DNA of 60,905 nt. It comes from a virus. The stretch is taken from positions 1-60,905 of the IMG/VR virus record IMGVR_UViG_3300027733_000061; one strand, given 5' to 3'. A model generated the notes under the pieces. The model was not told where the DNA came from, ran no database searches, and was given only the letters and a program-made list of their open reading frames with translations. This document shows positions 32,829-45,600 of this stretch, in pieces; within the stretch, counting starts at the first letter, position 1; every line of letters begins with the position of its first letter. The position numbers were made by a program, and so were the translations under genes.

Positions 32829-35800
32829 ATGGATAGTCCACTTTCATTTAACTCTTCTGAAAACTTTAGAAAAAGATTATTAACACGAAATCTTAAACCA
32901 TATCGTGTTGACGGTACATCTTTTGGCGAATCTTTCCAAAACAAAGAATTTCAAATTGTAGATTATTCTGTAAAAGACTCTGAAGAAATTTCTAAAATTG
33001 GTGATATACAGGAAAAAGATTTATATAAACAAAATAAATATGGACCTGATAATAGTAACTCCACCTATGGAGATATGGTCAATATTAACATTAACCTTAA
33101 TGTTGAAACTAATTTTGGTTTATATGGTTTTAAAAACTCAATCAATTCTAAGTTAGAAAAAATTGGAGATGGACAAGAAAAATTATTATATGTTAATAAC
33201 ATTTACGGACCAACAGAATTTGAAACATCATACGGTAATACCATAGATATTAACAAAAATTTACAAACAGAAACAAATAAAGGTAAATATGGTTACCCTT
33301 TAACTGTTGGAAGTGATTTAGAAAAAATTGGTGATACAAAAGAAAAAGAATTAATTGTTACAAACTTATATAAACCACTTAACACAAATGACCGTGGTTT
33401 TGGTGATACTGTATGGTATATTAATAACAATCAAACAATTCTATCAAGAGGAGAAGGTGAGTATAGTATCTCTGACACGATAAATAGTTTTTTAAATAGC
33501 ATTGGAAACCAACAAGAGATTTTATCTAAAGTTAAAAATGCATACAAAAATAATGGAAACGATTTTGGGTTTCCAGTTTATAGTATAAATAATTTAATAC
33601 CTTTAATTACAAGAGGTAATGGTGAATATTCAATATCAGACACATTTAATAGTTATCTAAATAGTATTGGAAACCAACAAGAAATTATCTTAAAAGTTTT
33701 AAATGTTTATAAAAATACACTTAACCGTGGTTTTGGCCAACCTGTTTATCAAATTCAAAATAATCAAGTAATTCAAACTATAGGGTCGGGAGAATACAAT
33801 ATTTCTGACACCGTAAATAATAGATTAGAAACAAACGGTAATGATAGGGAAGTTATTTTAAGAGTTTTAAATAAATACGCCCCTAATGAGTCTGCTCCGG
33901 GGTATGGAACAACAAGATATACAATTAATAATATATTATCTTTGGGTGCAAATGAAGGCGAGTACTCATACGATGACGCGATAGGGAGTGATTTATTTAC
34001 CACGGGGATTCAACTTAGAAATATTCTTTATCCTATAAATCAGTACGGACCCCAAACCGTAAATAATCAAATTATTTTTCCATTCACTAACAACCAAACA
34101 AACCCTAATGAAGGGGAATATGGATTTCCTGATACGGAAAATAGCGAATTAGAAATTAAAGGTGAAACCGATAGGCCCATATTATTCGCTATAAATCAAT
34201 ATGGTCCTCAAAATTTACCAAACACAACGGTAGAGATTAATCAAAATTTGCAATCAAACCCTAATGAAGGTGAATATGGTTTTCCTGATACAGAAAATAG
34301 TCAGTTAGAAATTAAAGGTGAAACCGATAGACCCATATTATTTGCTATAAATCAATATGGGCCAGAACAAGGACAATCACAATCTACCGTAGTTCCAAAT
34401 TTAAATTTACAAACAAACTCTAACGAAGGTAACTATGGTTTTCCTGATACACTAGACAGTGAATTAGAAATTAAAGGTGAAAATGAAAGACCTTTTTTAT
34501 TTAGTGTAAATCAATATAACCCTGAAAATCAACCAACAGATTCAGTTGATATAAATAAAAATTTGGGTAAATTGTCAAATGAAGGTGAATATGGTTTTCC
34601 CGATACTAAAGGTAGTGGATTAGAAGTTATTGGATTTCAAAAAGAACAAGAGGCATATGTTAGAAATAAATATGTAACAGGCGATGGGGACTATGATGTA
34701 ATAACAATTGATGAAATTATACCAACAAGTTATGGAAGTGCATATGCATATTCATTAACACCTTTAAATTTTATACCTTCGACCTATAGACCTATTAATA
34801 TATTATTAAGCGACAACCCAAGAGGTTCTGATGGTACTTTGTCACAGGATTCCGCATTAGCGGGAATTGGTGCAAGACAATTAAAAAAAGAATATAAGTA
34901 TAGAATTGCAAGTGAGTTGTTGTCTCAAACTTTAGGTAGAGTTAATGCTCTTGACTCATCGGTTGACCCCGATAGTGGTGAAATATCAGTAAAACCAAAC
35001 CTTAACCCATTTGACGCAGCAGGAATAATATCAGGAAATATTCCGTTATTAGCTAGAAATTATACAATTACATCACCTGAATCATTAGTTGGAAGAGCGT
35101 TGAATTTTACAGCTAAAATAGCAGGATTATATTCACCGTATTCCATTATAGTTGGAGAATATTTTGACTACCCAAATAAACGTATGTTAAATAGACTTGT
35201 TGAAAACCCTGTTGAAGTTGTGACAAGTACTGTTATGGGAGCAATTAGAACAATAACAGGTCAAAAAAACAAAAGAGGGTCTGAACTTTTTTTAGCCAAC
35301 ACATCTAACGCAACAAGAAGTTTATTATTTGGTCAATTATTTTATAATAATTTTAGACCCGACTATAGAGGACTTACGTTAAGAAGACCTTCGTTATTTG
35401 CACCTAAACCAAATTTTTATGGTGGAGGTAATTCTGATGATATATTTTCTACTTTAATTTCTCCAGTTAATGCTCAACCTTTAGATAAAAACGGAGAACC
35501 TAGTGGCGCACCTGTTTACTCAGTGGGTGAAATAGGAAAGTATTTTGAAGGTGAATCTTTTCAAAATTATAAATTTGGACTTAATTCTAGAAATTATATA
35601 GATGGTACGACACCTTTAGCGGGTGGATTTACATGGTCTTCTAAAAAATCATATTTTAAAACGGGACAATTGGCAGGTCCTGAAGGAAAACAAAGATTTG
35701 GTGAAAGTAGTGTATTTACAAAAAATTATGAGTCGGCGTTCAAAGATACTGAGTCTTGGAAAATAGAAGAAAACAATGTATGGAGAGACGGTTCAATTTT

Positions 35801-38800
35801 AGACACAACTCAAAAAATTGTTGATTCTGCAGACAGGTCAGGAATTAAAAAATTAGAACACGTTGGTACTGCGATAAATCAAATATCTAAAGTTTTTAAT
35901 GATGGATATGTTGAAATGACAAAAGGTTCTCGAGTTATTAGATATACTTCAAAAAACTCAGTAGGTAGTACAGACAGTACAATAAAAGGATATGAATATT
36001 GTAGATTATTTACAAAAGATGTTCCTTTTACAAATTATTCACAACTACAAAAAACGGATGGTAATATAAGAAATTATACCTATTCAGTTTTAGATAATAC
36101 ATATAACCTTAATATCACACCGTTCAATGATAAAAACGGACAATCGTCAAATATTATTAATGGTCAGGTTAAAAAATATATGCTTTCGTTAGAAAATTTG
36201 GCTTGGAGAACATCAAACAAACCTGGATTTACCGTACAAGATTTACCGGCTTGTGAAAGAGGACCCAATGGAGGTAGAATTATGTGGTTTCCTCCATATA
36301 ATTTGAGTTTTGATGAATCTTCATCACCAAAATTTGAACCAACAAATTTTATAGGTAGACCTGAACCAATATACACATATAATAATACTGATAGAACTGG
36401 ACAAATATCTTTTGATATTGTTGTTGACCACCCTTCCATCTCAAACATTTTAGTGGACCAAGAATTAAAAGATATAAAACCTGAGTCAGAATTAAAAAAA
36501 GTTATGGATTCATTTTTTGCTGGGTGTTTAAAATATGACATTTATACATTGGGTCAAAGATTTGCATCTTTAGCTCCACAAGATATTCAAACCGCAATTC
36601 AATTAATAAAATATCCTGAACAAGCAACAACTATTGTAAACGAAACACCTGACCCCGAACCTGTAAAACAAGAAATTGTAAAAACAACACCACCAGAAAC
36701 TGAAACAAAAATTTCAGACCCCAAGTTTCAAGAAATATTTTTGTTTTTTGAAAATGCTCAACCTAACGATTCAAGTGGCCCAACAACAACTAAAGATTTT
36801 GAATATTGGTATAATGAATATGCGTCAAATAAAACATTGTATGATACAACAAAACCACTTAATAAAGTTTTCAAATATAGTGACGCAAATAAAGTGGCCC
36901 TTAACACAACAACAACCCCTACTTTTTCATTAACCGAATATGTTGACACAAGAAAACAAACCCTTAGTGGATTTTTTGATAATATATTACAAGAGTTTAA
37001 TGATTTAAAAGAGTTTTTAAGTGAAGTATTTAAAGTTTTAGACTCAGGAGGAGAAGTTACTTTTGACTTATTAGCGACTGCCAGCTCAACAAACACTAGT
37101 GGTAATCAAAATTTATCTGAAAGAAGAAACGATTCGGTTTTAAAGTTTATAGAAAAGTTTACAGTAAATAATAAAACTTTAAAATCATTTATAGATTCAG
37201 GAAAATTAAAAATTATTAAAAAGGCAACAGGGTCAAGTGCCGCAATTCAAGACCCTAAATATTCACAAATTGATTGTACCAAACCTTTTAAATCACAATA
37301 CGAAGAAGGAATTTATTCTGTACAAGCAATGGCGTGTAGAAGAGTAAAAATTGAAAAAATTGTATATAAACCAGGGCCGCCCGCAAAGTCAGAAACACCT
37401 CCCGCACAAGTAGAGGCTGCTGCTCCAAACCCTACAGCCGCTGAAAGTACAGCTCCAAAACCAACACCACAAAACCAAGTAATTGACAACTTCAAACAAA
37501 CACCACAATATAAAGATTTGGCGAAAAAAATATTAAGAAGATTACTAACAGAGTGTAATTATTTTCAAATGGTTAAAGAGACAAATCCATTTATTTATGA
37601 CACAATTAGAAGTAAGTTTCAGTATTTTAATCCTGTTTTCCACTCTATTACTCCTGAAGGTCTAAACTCAAGATTAACTTTTTTACAACAATGTGTAAGA
37701 CCAGGAGATACGATTCCAACTGTGTCACAAAATGCGGCAGGAACATATAGTTTAGATTATAACGATGCCTTCAACAGTGCATTTGGAGCTCCTCCTGTTT
37801 TGGTATTAAGGATTGGTGATTTTTTCCACACTAAAATAATACCTGAAGACTTAAATATTAAGTTTGAAAATGGGGGTAATATACCATTAGATTTAAATCC
37901 TGAAGGAATTGGAGTACAACCTATGTTTGCAAACATAACATTAAGGTTTAAAATGATAGGAGGTCATGGATTAGCAGGTCCAATTGGAGAACTTCAAAAT
38001 GCACTTTCATTTAATTATTATGCAAATACTGAAATGTATGATGAGAGAGCAACAATAACTGAAGATGTAACATCACAGTATGATGCAGAATATTTTGAAG
38101 CTTTGAAAATAAACCCATTGACAACACCACAGCAGAACCAACAGAACAAAATTGGAACTACAATCGGAAAACAAGAATCATCTACATATGATACAACATT
38201 AAGTGGATTTACAGGTGTTTTATCATATAAAGAAAATATGAAAAATTTTATAGACATAACCAAAGAATATGCAAATAGTGTTTTTCAAAATCTAAAAAAT
38301 ATAAATGATAAGTTATTGATTGGAGGAATTTTGATTTTTACAAAAGATAGAAAATACCAAACGGGATATTTTAATAACATTAACCAACCACAAACTAACT
38401 TAGTAAAAATATTTGGAAAAAGTCAGTATGAAGATAAAGTTGATGCGTTGTTTTCTAAAGCAAAAGAAGATGTAGAAAATGAAACTAGTCCGATATTGGC
38501 TAGTTTACCTCTTCAAAATTTTACAAATATATCGACAAGAAAAATTAAAAGAAAACTTAAAGATATGATAGATAGTCGTCAGACAACTTACTTGTCTGTA
38601 ATAACTGAGGCGTCTAACAACATTGTAAAAAATCAAGTTGATGAAACTAAAACAATTGATTTACTAGACCAATTAAATTATGTGTGTAATTCTTTTGATG
38701 GATATTCTAACGATAAAAATGAAGTAATTGTTTTTTCTTTGACAGGGACTTCTGCGGTTGACCCATCTAATACGACATACGCAAATACTTTGGATGAGTT

Positions 38801-39371
38801 AAAAGGAGACTTATTAATTATTGGTTCTAAAATGAGTGGATTTAATAACAACTTAGAAACATATAGCCTAATTCCAACTGCTCAAGATGAAGTTTATAAC
38901 GATGAGTTTGATTTTAATACCTTCATAGATTCAGACCCAGACGCAATAAGTCCTGAAGAAAATAGATTTTTTATGATATTTAGTAAAGAAATTATTGATG
39001 ACTATACTAAATTTTTGAATGAAGTCGTCGATACAATTTCAAACAATGAAAGAAAAACTGACTGGTTTAATTATCTTAAAGGTAATTTAGGATTTACAAA
39101 TACAGGTCAAGAAATACCAACAGGACCTTACGCAAAATATAAAGATTCAAAGGCTTTTGTTGACGCAAGATTTAAAAGTTTTGAAGATAATTTTTTAAGT
39201 AAAGAATTTTGTTCAACATGTAGTTATAATTTAAATAAAGATAAGGAAAGAAAACTGAATTTTTCTCAAGTATTATTTCCTGCTCAAACAGAAATTGACA
39301 ACATGAAAGCTCTAAACGCATCAACTAATTCTACAGGTGATGAATATAACTTAAAAGTTTCATTCAACTAA
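32829..39371 (+). CDS. Giant baseplate-type virion protein with tandem repeats and OmpA-like domain
   Basis: The 2180-residue protein has several regions. Residues 56-600 hold ten tandem repeats of 52-58 residues (consensus G-E-Y-G-F-P-D-T, then LEIKGE..RPILFAINQYGP). Residues 1149-1205 hold a hub-like block (FPPYNLSFDESSSP, FIGRPEPIYTYNNTDRTG, DIVVDHPSI). After a Pro/Thr linker, residues 1385-1512 look like an OmpA-type peptidoglycan-binding domain (NLSERRNDSVLKFIEKF, then CRRVKIEKIV). Another Pro/Ala-rich linker leads to a second tail-type block at 1610-1725 (VLVLRIGDFFHTKIIPEDL, FKMIGGHGLAGPIGELQNAL). It lies between the tape measure and gp53-like genes, so it likely forms part of the baseplate or spike and could touch the cell wall. 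No similar full-length protein is known to me. Confidence 0.65.
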   Translation: MDSPLSFNSSENFRKRLLTRNLKPYRVDGTSFGESFQNKEFQIVDYSVKDSEEISKIGDIQEKDLYKQNKYGPDNSNSTYGDMVNININLNVETNFGLYGFKNSINSKLEKIGDGQEKLLYVNNIYGPTEFETSYGNTIDINKNLQTETNKGKYGYPLTVGSDLEKIGDTKEKELIVTNLYKPLNTNDRGFGDTVWYINNNQTILSRGEGEYSISDTINSFLNSIGNQQEILSKVKNAYKNNGNDFGFPVYSINNLIPLITRGNGEYSISDTFNSYLNSIGNQQEIILKVLNVYKNTLNRGFGQPVYQIQNNQVIQTIGSGEYNISDTVNNRLETNGNDREVILRVLNKYAPNESAPGYGTTRYTINNILSLGANEGEYSYDDAIGSDLFTTGIQLRNILYPINQYGPQTVNNQIIFPFTNNQTNPNEGEYGFPDTENSELEIKGETDRPILFAINQYGPQNLPNTTVEINQNLQSNPNEGEYGFPDTENSQLEIKGETDRPILFAINQYGPEQGQSQSTVVPNLNLQTNSNEGNYGFPDTLDSELEIKGENERPFLFSVNQYNPENQPTDSVDINKNLGKLSNEGEYGFPDTKGSGLEVIGFQKEQEAYVRNKYVTGDGDYDVITIDEIIPTSYGSAYAYSLTPLNFIPSTYRPINILLSDNPRGSDGTLSQDSALAGIGARQLKKEYKYRIASELLSQTLGRVNALDSSVDPDSGEISVKPNLNPFDAAGIISGNIPLLARNYTITSPESLVGRALNFTAKIAGLYSPYSIIVGEYFDYPNKRMLNRLVENPVEVVTSTVMGAIRTITGQKNKRGSELFLANTSNATRSLLFGQLFYNNFRPDYRGLTLRRPSLFAPKPNFYGGGNSDDIFSTLISPVNAQPLDKNGEPSGAPVYSVGEIGKYFEGESFQNYKFGLNSRNYIDGTTPLAGGFTWSSKKSYFKTGQLAGPEGKQRFGESSVFTKNYESAFKDTESWKIEENNVWRDGSILDTTQKIVDSADRSGIKKLEHVGTAINQISKVFNDGYVEMTKGSRVIRYTSKNSVGSTDSTIKGYEYCRLFTKDVPFTNYSQLQKTDGNIRNYTYSVLDNTYNLNITPFNDKNGQSSNIINGQVKKYMLSLENLAWRTSNKPGFTVQDLPACERGPNGGRIMWFPPYNLSFDESSSPKFEPTNFIGRPEPIYTYNNTDRTGQISFDIVVDHPSISNILVDQELKDIKPESELKKVMDSFFAGCLKYDIYTLGQRFASLAPQDIQTAIQLIKYPEQATTIVNETPDPEPVKQEIVKTTPPETETKISDPKFQEIFLFFENAQPNDSSGPTTTKDFEYWYNEYASNKTLYDTTKPLNKVFKYSDANKVALNTTTTPTFSLTEYVDTRKQTLSGFFDNILQEFNDLKEFLSEVFKVLDSGGEVTFDLLATASSTNTSGNQNLSERRNDSVLKFIEKFTVNNKTLKSFIDSGKLKIIKKATGSSAAIQDPKYSQIDCTKPFKSQYEEGIYSVQAMACRRVKIEKIVYKPGPPAKSETPPAQVEAAAPNPTAAESTAPKPTPQNQVIDNFKQTPQYKDLAKKILRRLLTECNYFQMVKETNPFIYDTIRSKFQYFNPVFHSITPEGLNSRLTFLQQCVRPGDTIPTVSQNAAGTYSLDYNDAFNSAFGAPPVLVLRIGDFFHTKIIPEDLNIKFENGGNIPLDLNPEGIGVQPMFANITLRFKMIGGHGLAGPIGELQNALSFNYYANTEMYDERATITEDVTSQYDAEYFEALKINPLTTPQQNQQNKIGTTIGKQESSTYDTTLSGFTGVLSYKENMKNFIDITKEYANSVFQNLKNINDKLLIGGILIFTKDRKYQTGYFNNINQPQTNLVKIFGKSQYEDKVDALFSKAKEDVENETSPILASLPLQNFTNISTRKIKRKLKDMIDSRQTTYLSVITEASNNIVKNQVDETKTIDLLDQLNYVCNSFDGYSNDKNEVIVFSLTGTSAVDPSNTTYANTLDELKGDLLIIGSKMSGFNNNLETYSLIPTAQDEVYNDEFDFNTFIDSDPDAISPEENRFFMIFSKEIIDDYTKFLNEVVDTISNNERKTDWFNYLKGNLGFTNTGQEIPTGPYAKYKDSKAFVDARFKSFEDNFLSKEFCSTCSYNLNKDKERKLNFSQVLFPAQTEIDNMKALNASTNSTGDEYNLKVSFN
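32994..34627 (+). repeat. Ten tandem 52-58-residue repeats in the giant baseplate protein
   Basis: Units begin with a KIGD/SIGN/IKGE-type phrase, contain a conserved N.Y.P turn and end with EGEYGFPDT..S.LE. Repeats 7-10 are most alike; nucleotide stretches near 34114-34200 and 34270-34360 are almost identical, which points to recent unit duplication. Earlier units are more divergent. Confidence 0.85.
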
Positions 39372-39372
39372 T

Positions 39373-39690
39373 ATGCAATACTACAACAGATACCAAAATT
39401 TTTTAATTAACGGTCAACAGACGGTAGTTCCATTTGTTAATCTACCCGTCAGAGCGTCAGACCAAAGATACATTTACACAAAAAATAAAAGTAGATTAGA
39501 TAAAATAAGTTATGAAAAATATGGAACACCATATTTTGGTTGGTTAATATTAACAGCAAATCCAATATATGGCGGTTTAGAAACAAATATTCCTGACGGT
39601 GCGGTATTAATAATACCATTCCCATTAATAAGTGCTCTACAAGGCTACAAAAGTGCATTAGATACACATATTTTTTATTATGGCCGTTAA
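39373..39690 (+). CDS. 53: Baseplate wedge protein (T4 gp53-like)
   Basis: The 105-residue protein has the compact wedge signature LDKISYEKYGTPYFGWLIL, then ANPIYGG and IPDGAVLIIPFPLI. This LysM-like pattern is seen in gp53, the wedge subunit that joins gp25 and gp6. It lacks the longer C-terminal part of T4 gp53 (196 residues). The gene begins 1 base after the previous stop and overlaps the next gene by 11 bases. Its position between two giant proteins supports a joint baseplate assembly role. Confidence 0.7.
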   Translation: MQYYNRYQNFLINGQQTVVPFVNLPVRASDQRYIYTKNKSRLDKISYEKYGTPYFGWLILTANPIYGGLETNIPDGAVLIIPFPLISALQGYKSALDTHIFYYGR

Positions 39691-42600
39691 TGACCCAACA
39701 AAATTCAGACAAATATATAACAAAGAAAATAAAATTCTAGTTGAAGCCGACTACGATAATATTATTTTAATTGACCCTAACAAAGTTGTTGATGCAGACA
39801 ACAATGTTAAAGATAGATACGTTCAACAAGAAAATCTTGTTTTTTATGCGAATTTAGAAACACAAATTATACCAAGAACAAAATTAGCAATTGGTGATAG
39901 TTTTGATAATCCTGTTTATAATTCACAAATCGCATCCTTATCTACTTTTCCTGAAGATTTGAAACTTAATTTTTTAAGACCCAAAGGTAAAAAAGCATTT
40001 GATACGAGTTGGTCAGATGAATTTACAGGTAGAGGTGTTAGACAAGGTCAAGGAATTAATCAAAACTCTGAATACCAAATTAATCAAGATGGAAATACTG
40101 TTTTTAAACAAAAAGTTTTAAACTATGAAGATACTCAAACTTTAGGTATTACAGAAATAAAAGTTGACGTAACACCGGCTAATGTTACAAACGTAGAAAT
40201 ATCTATGGAAGATATTAGAGGTCGAGCTTTATTTGAACAAGGAGACAATTCATTATATTCTGTTTTTTTTAACTTACCATATCCTCCGTTTTTTTTAACC
40301 TTGAAAGGATATTATGGAAAAGCAATTAGGTATCAATTAAGTTTAACCGATTTTAACGCGAGTTTTGAACCATCGAGTGGTAATTTTAAAATTACTCTTA
40401 AACTTTTAAGTAGAAATAGCGCGATACTCGCCGACAGTATAATAGGATACGCTAGAAACTCACCAAAAATGTTTCAAACAGAAACAGTAGTTACTCAAAG
40501 TACTTCAAACTCCTCAAATAACGGTATAAATACAAACAATTCAACCACTGTTGTTGAATCAGTCGGATTACAAAAAATGAGAGAAGCGTATTCTATTTAT
40601 AAAAGTAAGGGGTTAATTACCTCCGATTTTCCTGAAATAACTTTAGAGGAATTTATTGCTAGAATAGAAAACCTACCTACAGCATTAGCGGACGCATTAA
40701 AAAAGGCAGATTTTACAGTAATGAATGATGTTGCTGATTTTCAGACAAACTTAAATAAATTAAGAAACGAAGTCTACGCCAATTCAATAACTGACTTTTT
40801 AGATACATCAGAAAAATTATACAAAGGACAAATTTATTACCCATATAAAGAAAACATTTCATTTGCAGATAGGGCAAAATATAAACAACGCGTTGAAACC
40901 GCAATAAATAACTATGTTACTTTATTAAAAAATAACAAAAGTTTTGGAACGGGAGGACAATATAAATTACCTAATAAGGGAAATATACCTGGTGAAATAC
41001 CGATTAAATTTTCAATTAATGATATTTTTGAAGAGATAGATTATAATACATTAACAGATGCAGACTTTAGAGAAACGTATGTTGTTAATTACGGTACTAA
41101 TCCAACAGACAACCAATTAAATAAATCTATTGCCGACTTTAAAAGCCTTAATCCAAATTTTTTACTTGACACAACAACCAACAATGTGGTTAATGATTTT
41201 CCCCAATATTACAAATTTGGTGATAAAGTTGGAAGTTCTAACAATTATATTGCAAATAGTTTTTTAGATAAGATTCAAAAAATTAATGATGAGTTAAATA
41301 AAAAAAATGCAGAAATAGAAAAGTCTCTCACTCAGTTTTTAAGTGACCAAATAGTAAATGGACCAAATGTTTTAGGGTTTATACCAACTATAAGAAACGT
41401 TATGGCAGTTTTATTTGCCGGATTAGATGGGTTTTATAGACTTATGGAAGACACCCACACAAGCGCATGGAATCAAAGAACAAACCCAATAAGGTTAGAA
41501 TCAATTATACCGGCATCAAAAAATTTTGGAGTAGATTCTAAAAATTTGGTAAACGGTACAAACCAACTTAACGATTTAAATGTGGTTTATCCTTGGCCAC
41601 AATATTTTTTAAAAGAAGCACAAAAAGATGGTTCAGAGTTATACGTTATAAAATATCCTGGAGATAGTTCAGTAATAAACACTACAAAAGGTTTTGATAG
41701 TGTTGTATGGCCTGAAGTTGCGTTTACTGAGGAATACATTAACGCGATAGTACAAAAAACAACACCAAAATCTGCAAACGTATATAATAATCCGGCATCG
41801 TTAAGTAAAGTTTTATCTATAAATGCGGTAGAATTTCCATTCAAAACAACACCATACGTTAATACACAAGAACAAAGTTATTTATATGAAATTTTTGAAA
41901 GAAGTTATTTAGGTGCGTATTATGCTAAATTAAATAGAAATGGATATAACCAAGAACAAATACCTGTTTTCTTGGGAAATTTAGAAGCTGAAAATATAAA
42001 ACAAACAGTACAAAGTAATTTGGCACTCACTAAAATTTTAAAAGAATTTTCATTCACCTACGTTAATTTTTTACAAACATTAAGAAAAATTTCAAATAAT
42101 GGTACTGGTACAAGATGGACACTTTATTCTGACTCAGTTTTTACCACAGAGTACATAAAAAATTTATTAGAATTAAATGATGGAACACAAAATGTTGATG
42201 TTTATAATGACGTTTATAGTATTGACACATTATCCAATTCATCAATTGCCATAGACGGGAATGTACCACTACCCGATTCAATCAAAAATTTTATAAACGG
42301 TACGCCGGCCACCGACACTTATTTTTTAGACAACTACCCAATAACAAATGTTAATTGGTTAAAGACAAATTTACAAGGTGGCGATAGCATTTCATCAATA
42401 AACGACTTTAATAAAACATCAAGTTATGTTTATTTAGATGAGAAAAAAACAATAGCGAGGGTAAACGAAACAGAAAACACTAAAAATATTAATGTTTTTG
42501 TTTCTAAGTATGAGTTTAAAAATTTTACACAACCTTTCATGACAAACTTGAATACAAGTGTACCAGTAAACTCACAAACTTCTTTGAGTAATTTTTATTC

Positions 42601-45600
42601 AACAAGAAAAGAAAAAGACTTATATTTTACCGAAAGTATTTTTGATTATGGGAATGAATATAGTGGTCAAGTGGCAACAAAGATACAAACAACATCATTA
42701 TTGAATACTCCATATTTTGTTAATGCTTTAGTTCAAGGAGTTGAAAATCAAAAAACAAACGTTTCAGACCCTTACGCAGCATTAGGTTATTTATATTTAA
42801 ATTCATTACCTTTAATTACAACAAGAGAAAAAATTAAAAGTTTTGATGACACAAGTTCCGTAGCAACAGATTTAGATTATTTGGCGTCAACCTTTAACAA
42901 GTTTTCATCAATTCACCGACTACCATATGCTTGGGTTTTAAAATATGGAAGTATATGGCATAGGTACAAAAAATTCATCGAAACTGGAAATGACATATTA
43001 GATAATACAATTTGGACCGATTTTGATTATTTAAAAAGTTATGACACAACAGGGACAACACCTAATGCGAATAGTAAATTAATTTTTCCATCATATACTG
43101 GAGGAACAACTCAAGTAGAAATTAAATTACAAAGTACAACAACACTAATACCAAATGTTAATCAAACAATGGATAATGTCACTTTAGGGGTGTATCCTAA
43201 AGTAATTAATAATGTTTATCGATTTTTCTTTAACAAAGATTTGACCATTTTAAACACACCAACCTATCAGTCTTTTTTAGATGCGTATAATACAGTAGGT
43301 TTAAAAATAGGTACAAACTCAACTTCAGGAAAATTCTATAACTTTGGATTTGATTTACAAAATCCAAACAGAGCGTTTGTGAACAAAAATTACTACGCCT
43401 ATTTTGATAATCCCGAAAGCAATCAAAAGTTTTTGTTAATCCCATCAACAGGGGGAATCAATATAAACCAAATGAATTTTGAATGTTTTGATGCAACAAA
43501 TAAAATTAAAGAAGAAGTTTTTAATAACAAGGCAGTTTATAATGGAAGTGTTAGACCACTTTGGGGTGTATCACAGTTTGGTTATTTTAAAAATTCTTTA
43601 ATTAAAAAACCCGCATTTAATGAATATTTAAAAGTTGTTTACACAAACAACAGTAAAAATTTAAGTTTCGAATTAAAAAATGCACAATCAACATATTCTA
43701 ATATAGAAGAAATATTTGCGGTATTTGAACCGGAAATTTTAGACAAGTTTGAAAATTTATTCTTAAACTTTTGTAACCCAACACCGGCAGTATCTGATTT
43801 AATTTTAAATGAAGAACAAACAAACTCTAACTATACCAATCCTGGTTCAGTTAGAAATGTGACAGAAAAACGACTTTTTAATCAAATGGAATCCTTATTT
43901 ATGGTGCCAAAAAATAGTGTGACATTACTAAACGATGAATCACAAGATGGTTTACTTTTGGCTGAAAAACAAATATCTAACTTTTTTCCAAAAGTCGTAG
44001 ATTTTTTAAATTTTGAATGTGTTCTTAAAATGGGTAACCCCGGTAATTTTAAACGAAGGGTTTTTAACTATATAAGTAACAATCCTACATTCCAACCTTT
44101 AAACCCTTTAACTCTTAATCCATATATACCTGGGTCATTACCTGGTGATGGGACAGTTGGCTCACCTACATTAACAATAAGTATTGCAAACAACAGAGAT
44201 GCGTGGAATGCTCTTAGAAAATATGTGGGAGTTTTTAACCAAATACCATTCCAATATACAAATACAGGAAGTGTAATTACAGATTTTTTTACGGCAAATA
44301 ATGGAATGGATATTGAATTTACGGAGGCGAACATTGAAGCGTTATTTCCACTAATTAGATTATTTGCAAAACAAAAGGCTGAAGATGCAACTTTAAATAA
44401 ATTAAAGTTCCAACAATCAATTAATAATTTTTTATTACAACAACAAAATTTTAATTCGGAGAATTTAACACAAACTTTCAGTAAATTAAATGTAGACTTA
44501 CCTACGACAACAACTAATACAACACCTATTAAAAATGCGACTTCAGGTGATGTTGGTAAGTTAGAACAATATTCTGTTTTAAAAACAATGAATGATAAAT
44601 GGATTTCAGGTACTGATTTTTTAAATAAAACAATATTTGAAGATTTTTTATTTCAAGATAAGGCGGGTCGAGATATTGGTGATGAGTTTACTATCGACTT
44701 AGAAAAAATTAAAGGTTATTTAAAATCAAACGACAACCAAAATTATTTATCATTAATATCTCAAATATGTTCGCAAAACAATATGGTTTTCTTTGCTTTA
44801 CCCGCATACGTTAATTTTTACGGCATACAACAGGCGGTGGCAAAAAGTACACCATTACCTGTTGACGCAACTGAAACATTGTTTGGAACCTTTTTGGATG
44901 TTGATTATTTAAAAGCAACCCCAAAATTTTTATTACTATATACAGGTAAACCGTCAGAGTTTGTTGCAAGCAATTCTTCATTTTCAAAGTTTGCAAGTGA
45001 TACATTTGATATAAGAAAATCTTCAGACAACCCATTAAGGGTACCATCTAACCCCGAGGAAGACTACTCCAAAAAAAATAGAGTAGTAGGTTTTAGTGTT
45101 GATTACGGAACTCAAAACCAAAGTATTTTCAAAAGTGTTTCGATAGATATGTCTGAAAAGAAAAACACCGCAGAATCAAATAAAATCGCAGCACAATTTG
45201 GGGCATCTGTGTCAGGAGACAAAGTAGCTCAACAATCCGTTTCACTTTATAGTATATATAAAAGTAGAAGTTATAATGTTAGTATTGAAATGATGGGTAA
45301 CGCCATGATGCAACCGACCATGTATTTTAACTTAAGACATGTACCATTATTCTATGGTCCGTATATGGTTTTATCTGTAAAACACAATGTTACTCAGACT
45401 AAATTTTCCACAACGATTTCAGGGCCAAGAATATCAAGATATAGTTTACCACAACCAAATAGTCTATTAGATACTGTCAATCAAAATTATATAAACGCAT
45501 ATAAAGAATTAATATTAAAAGAAGTTAAGACAACAGAACCAATCACAAATGTGAACACACAACAAGGTACGGTACAACCCGGAGCGTTACAAAGTCCTGA

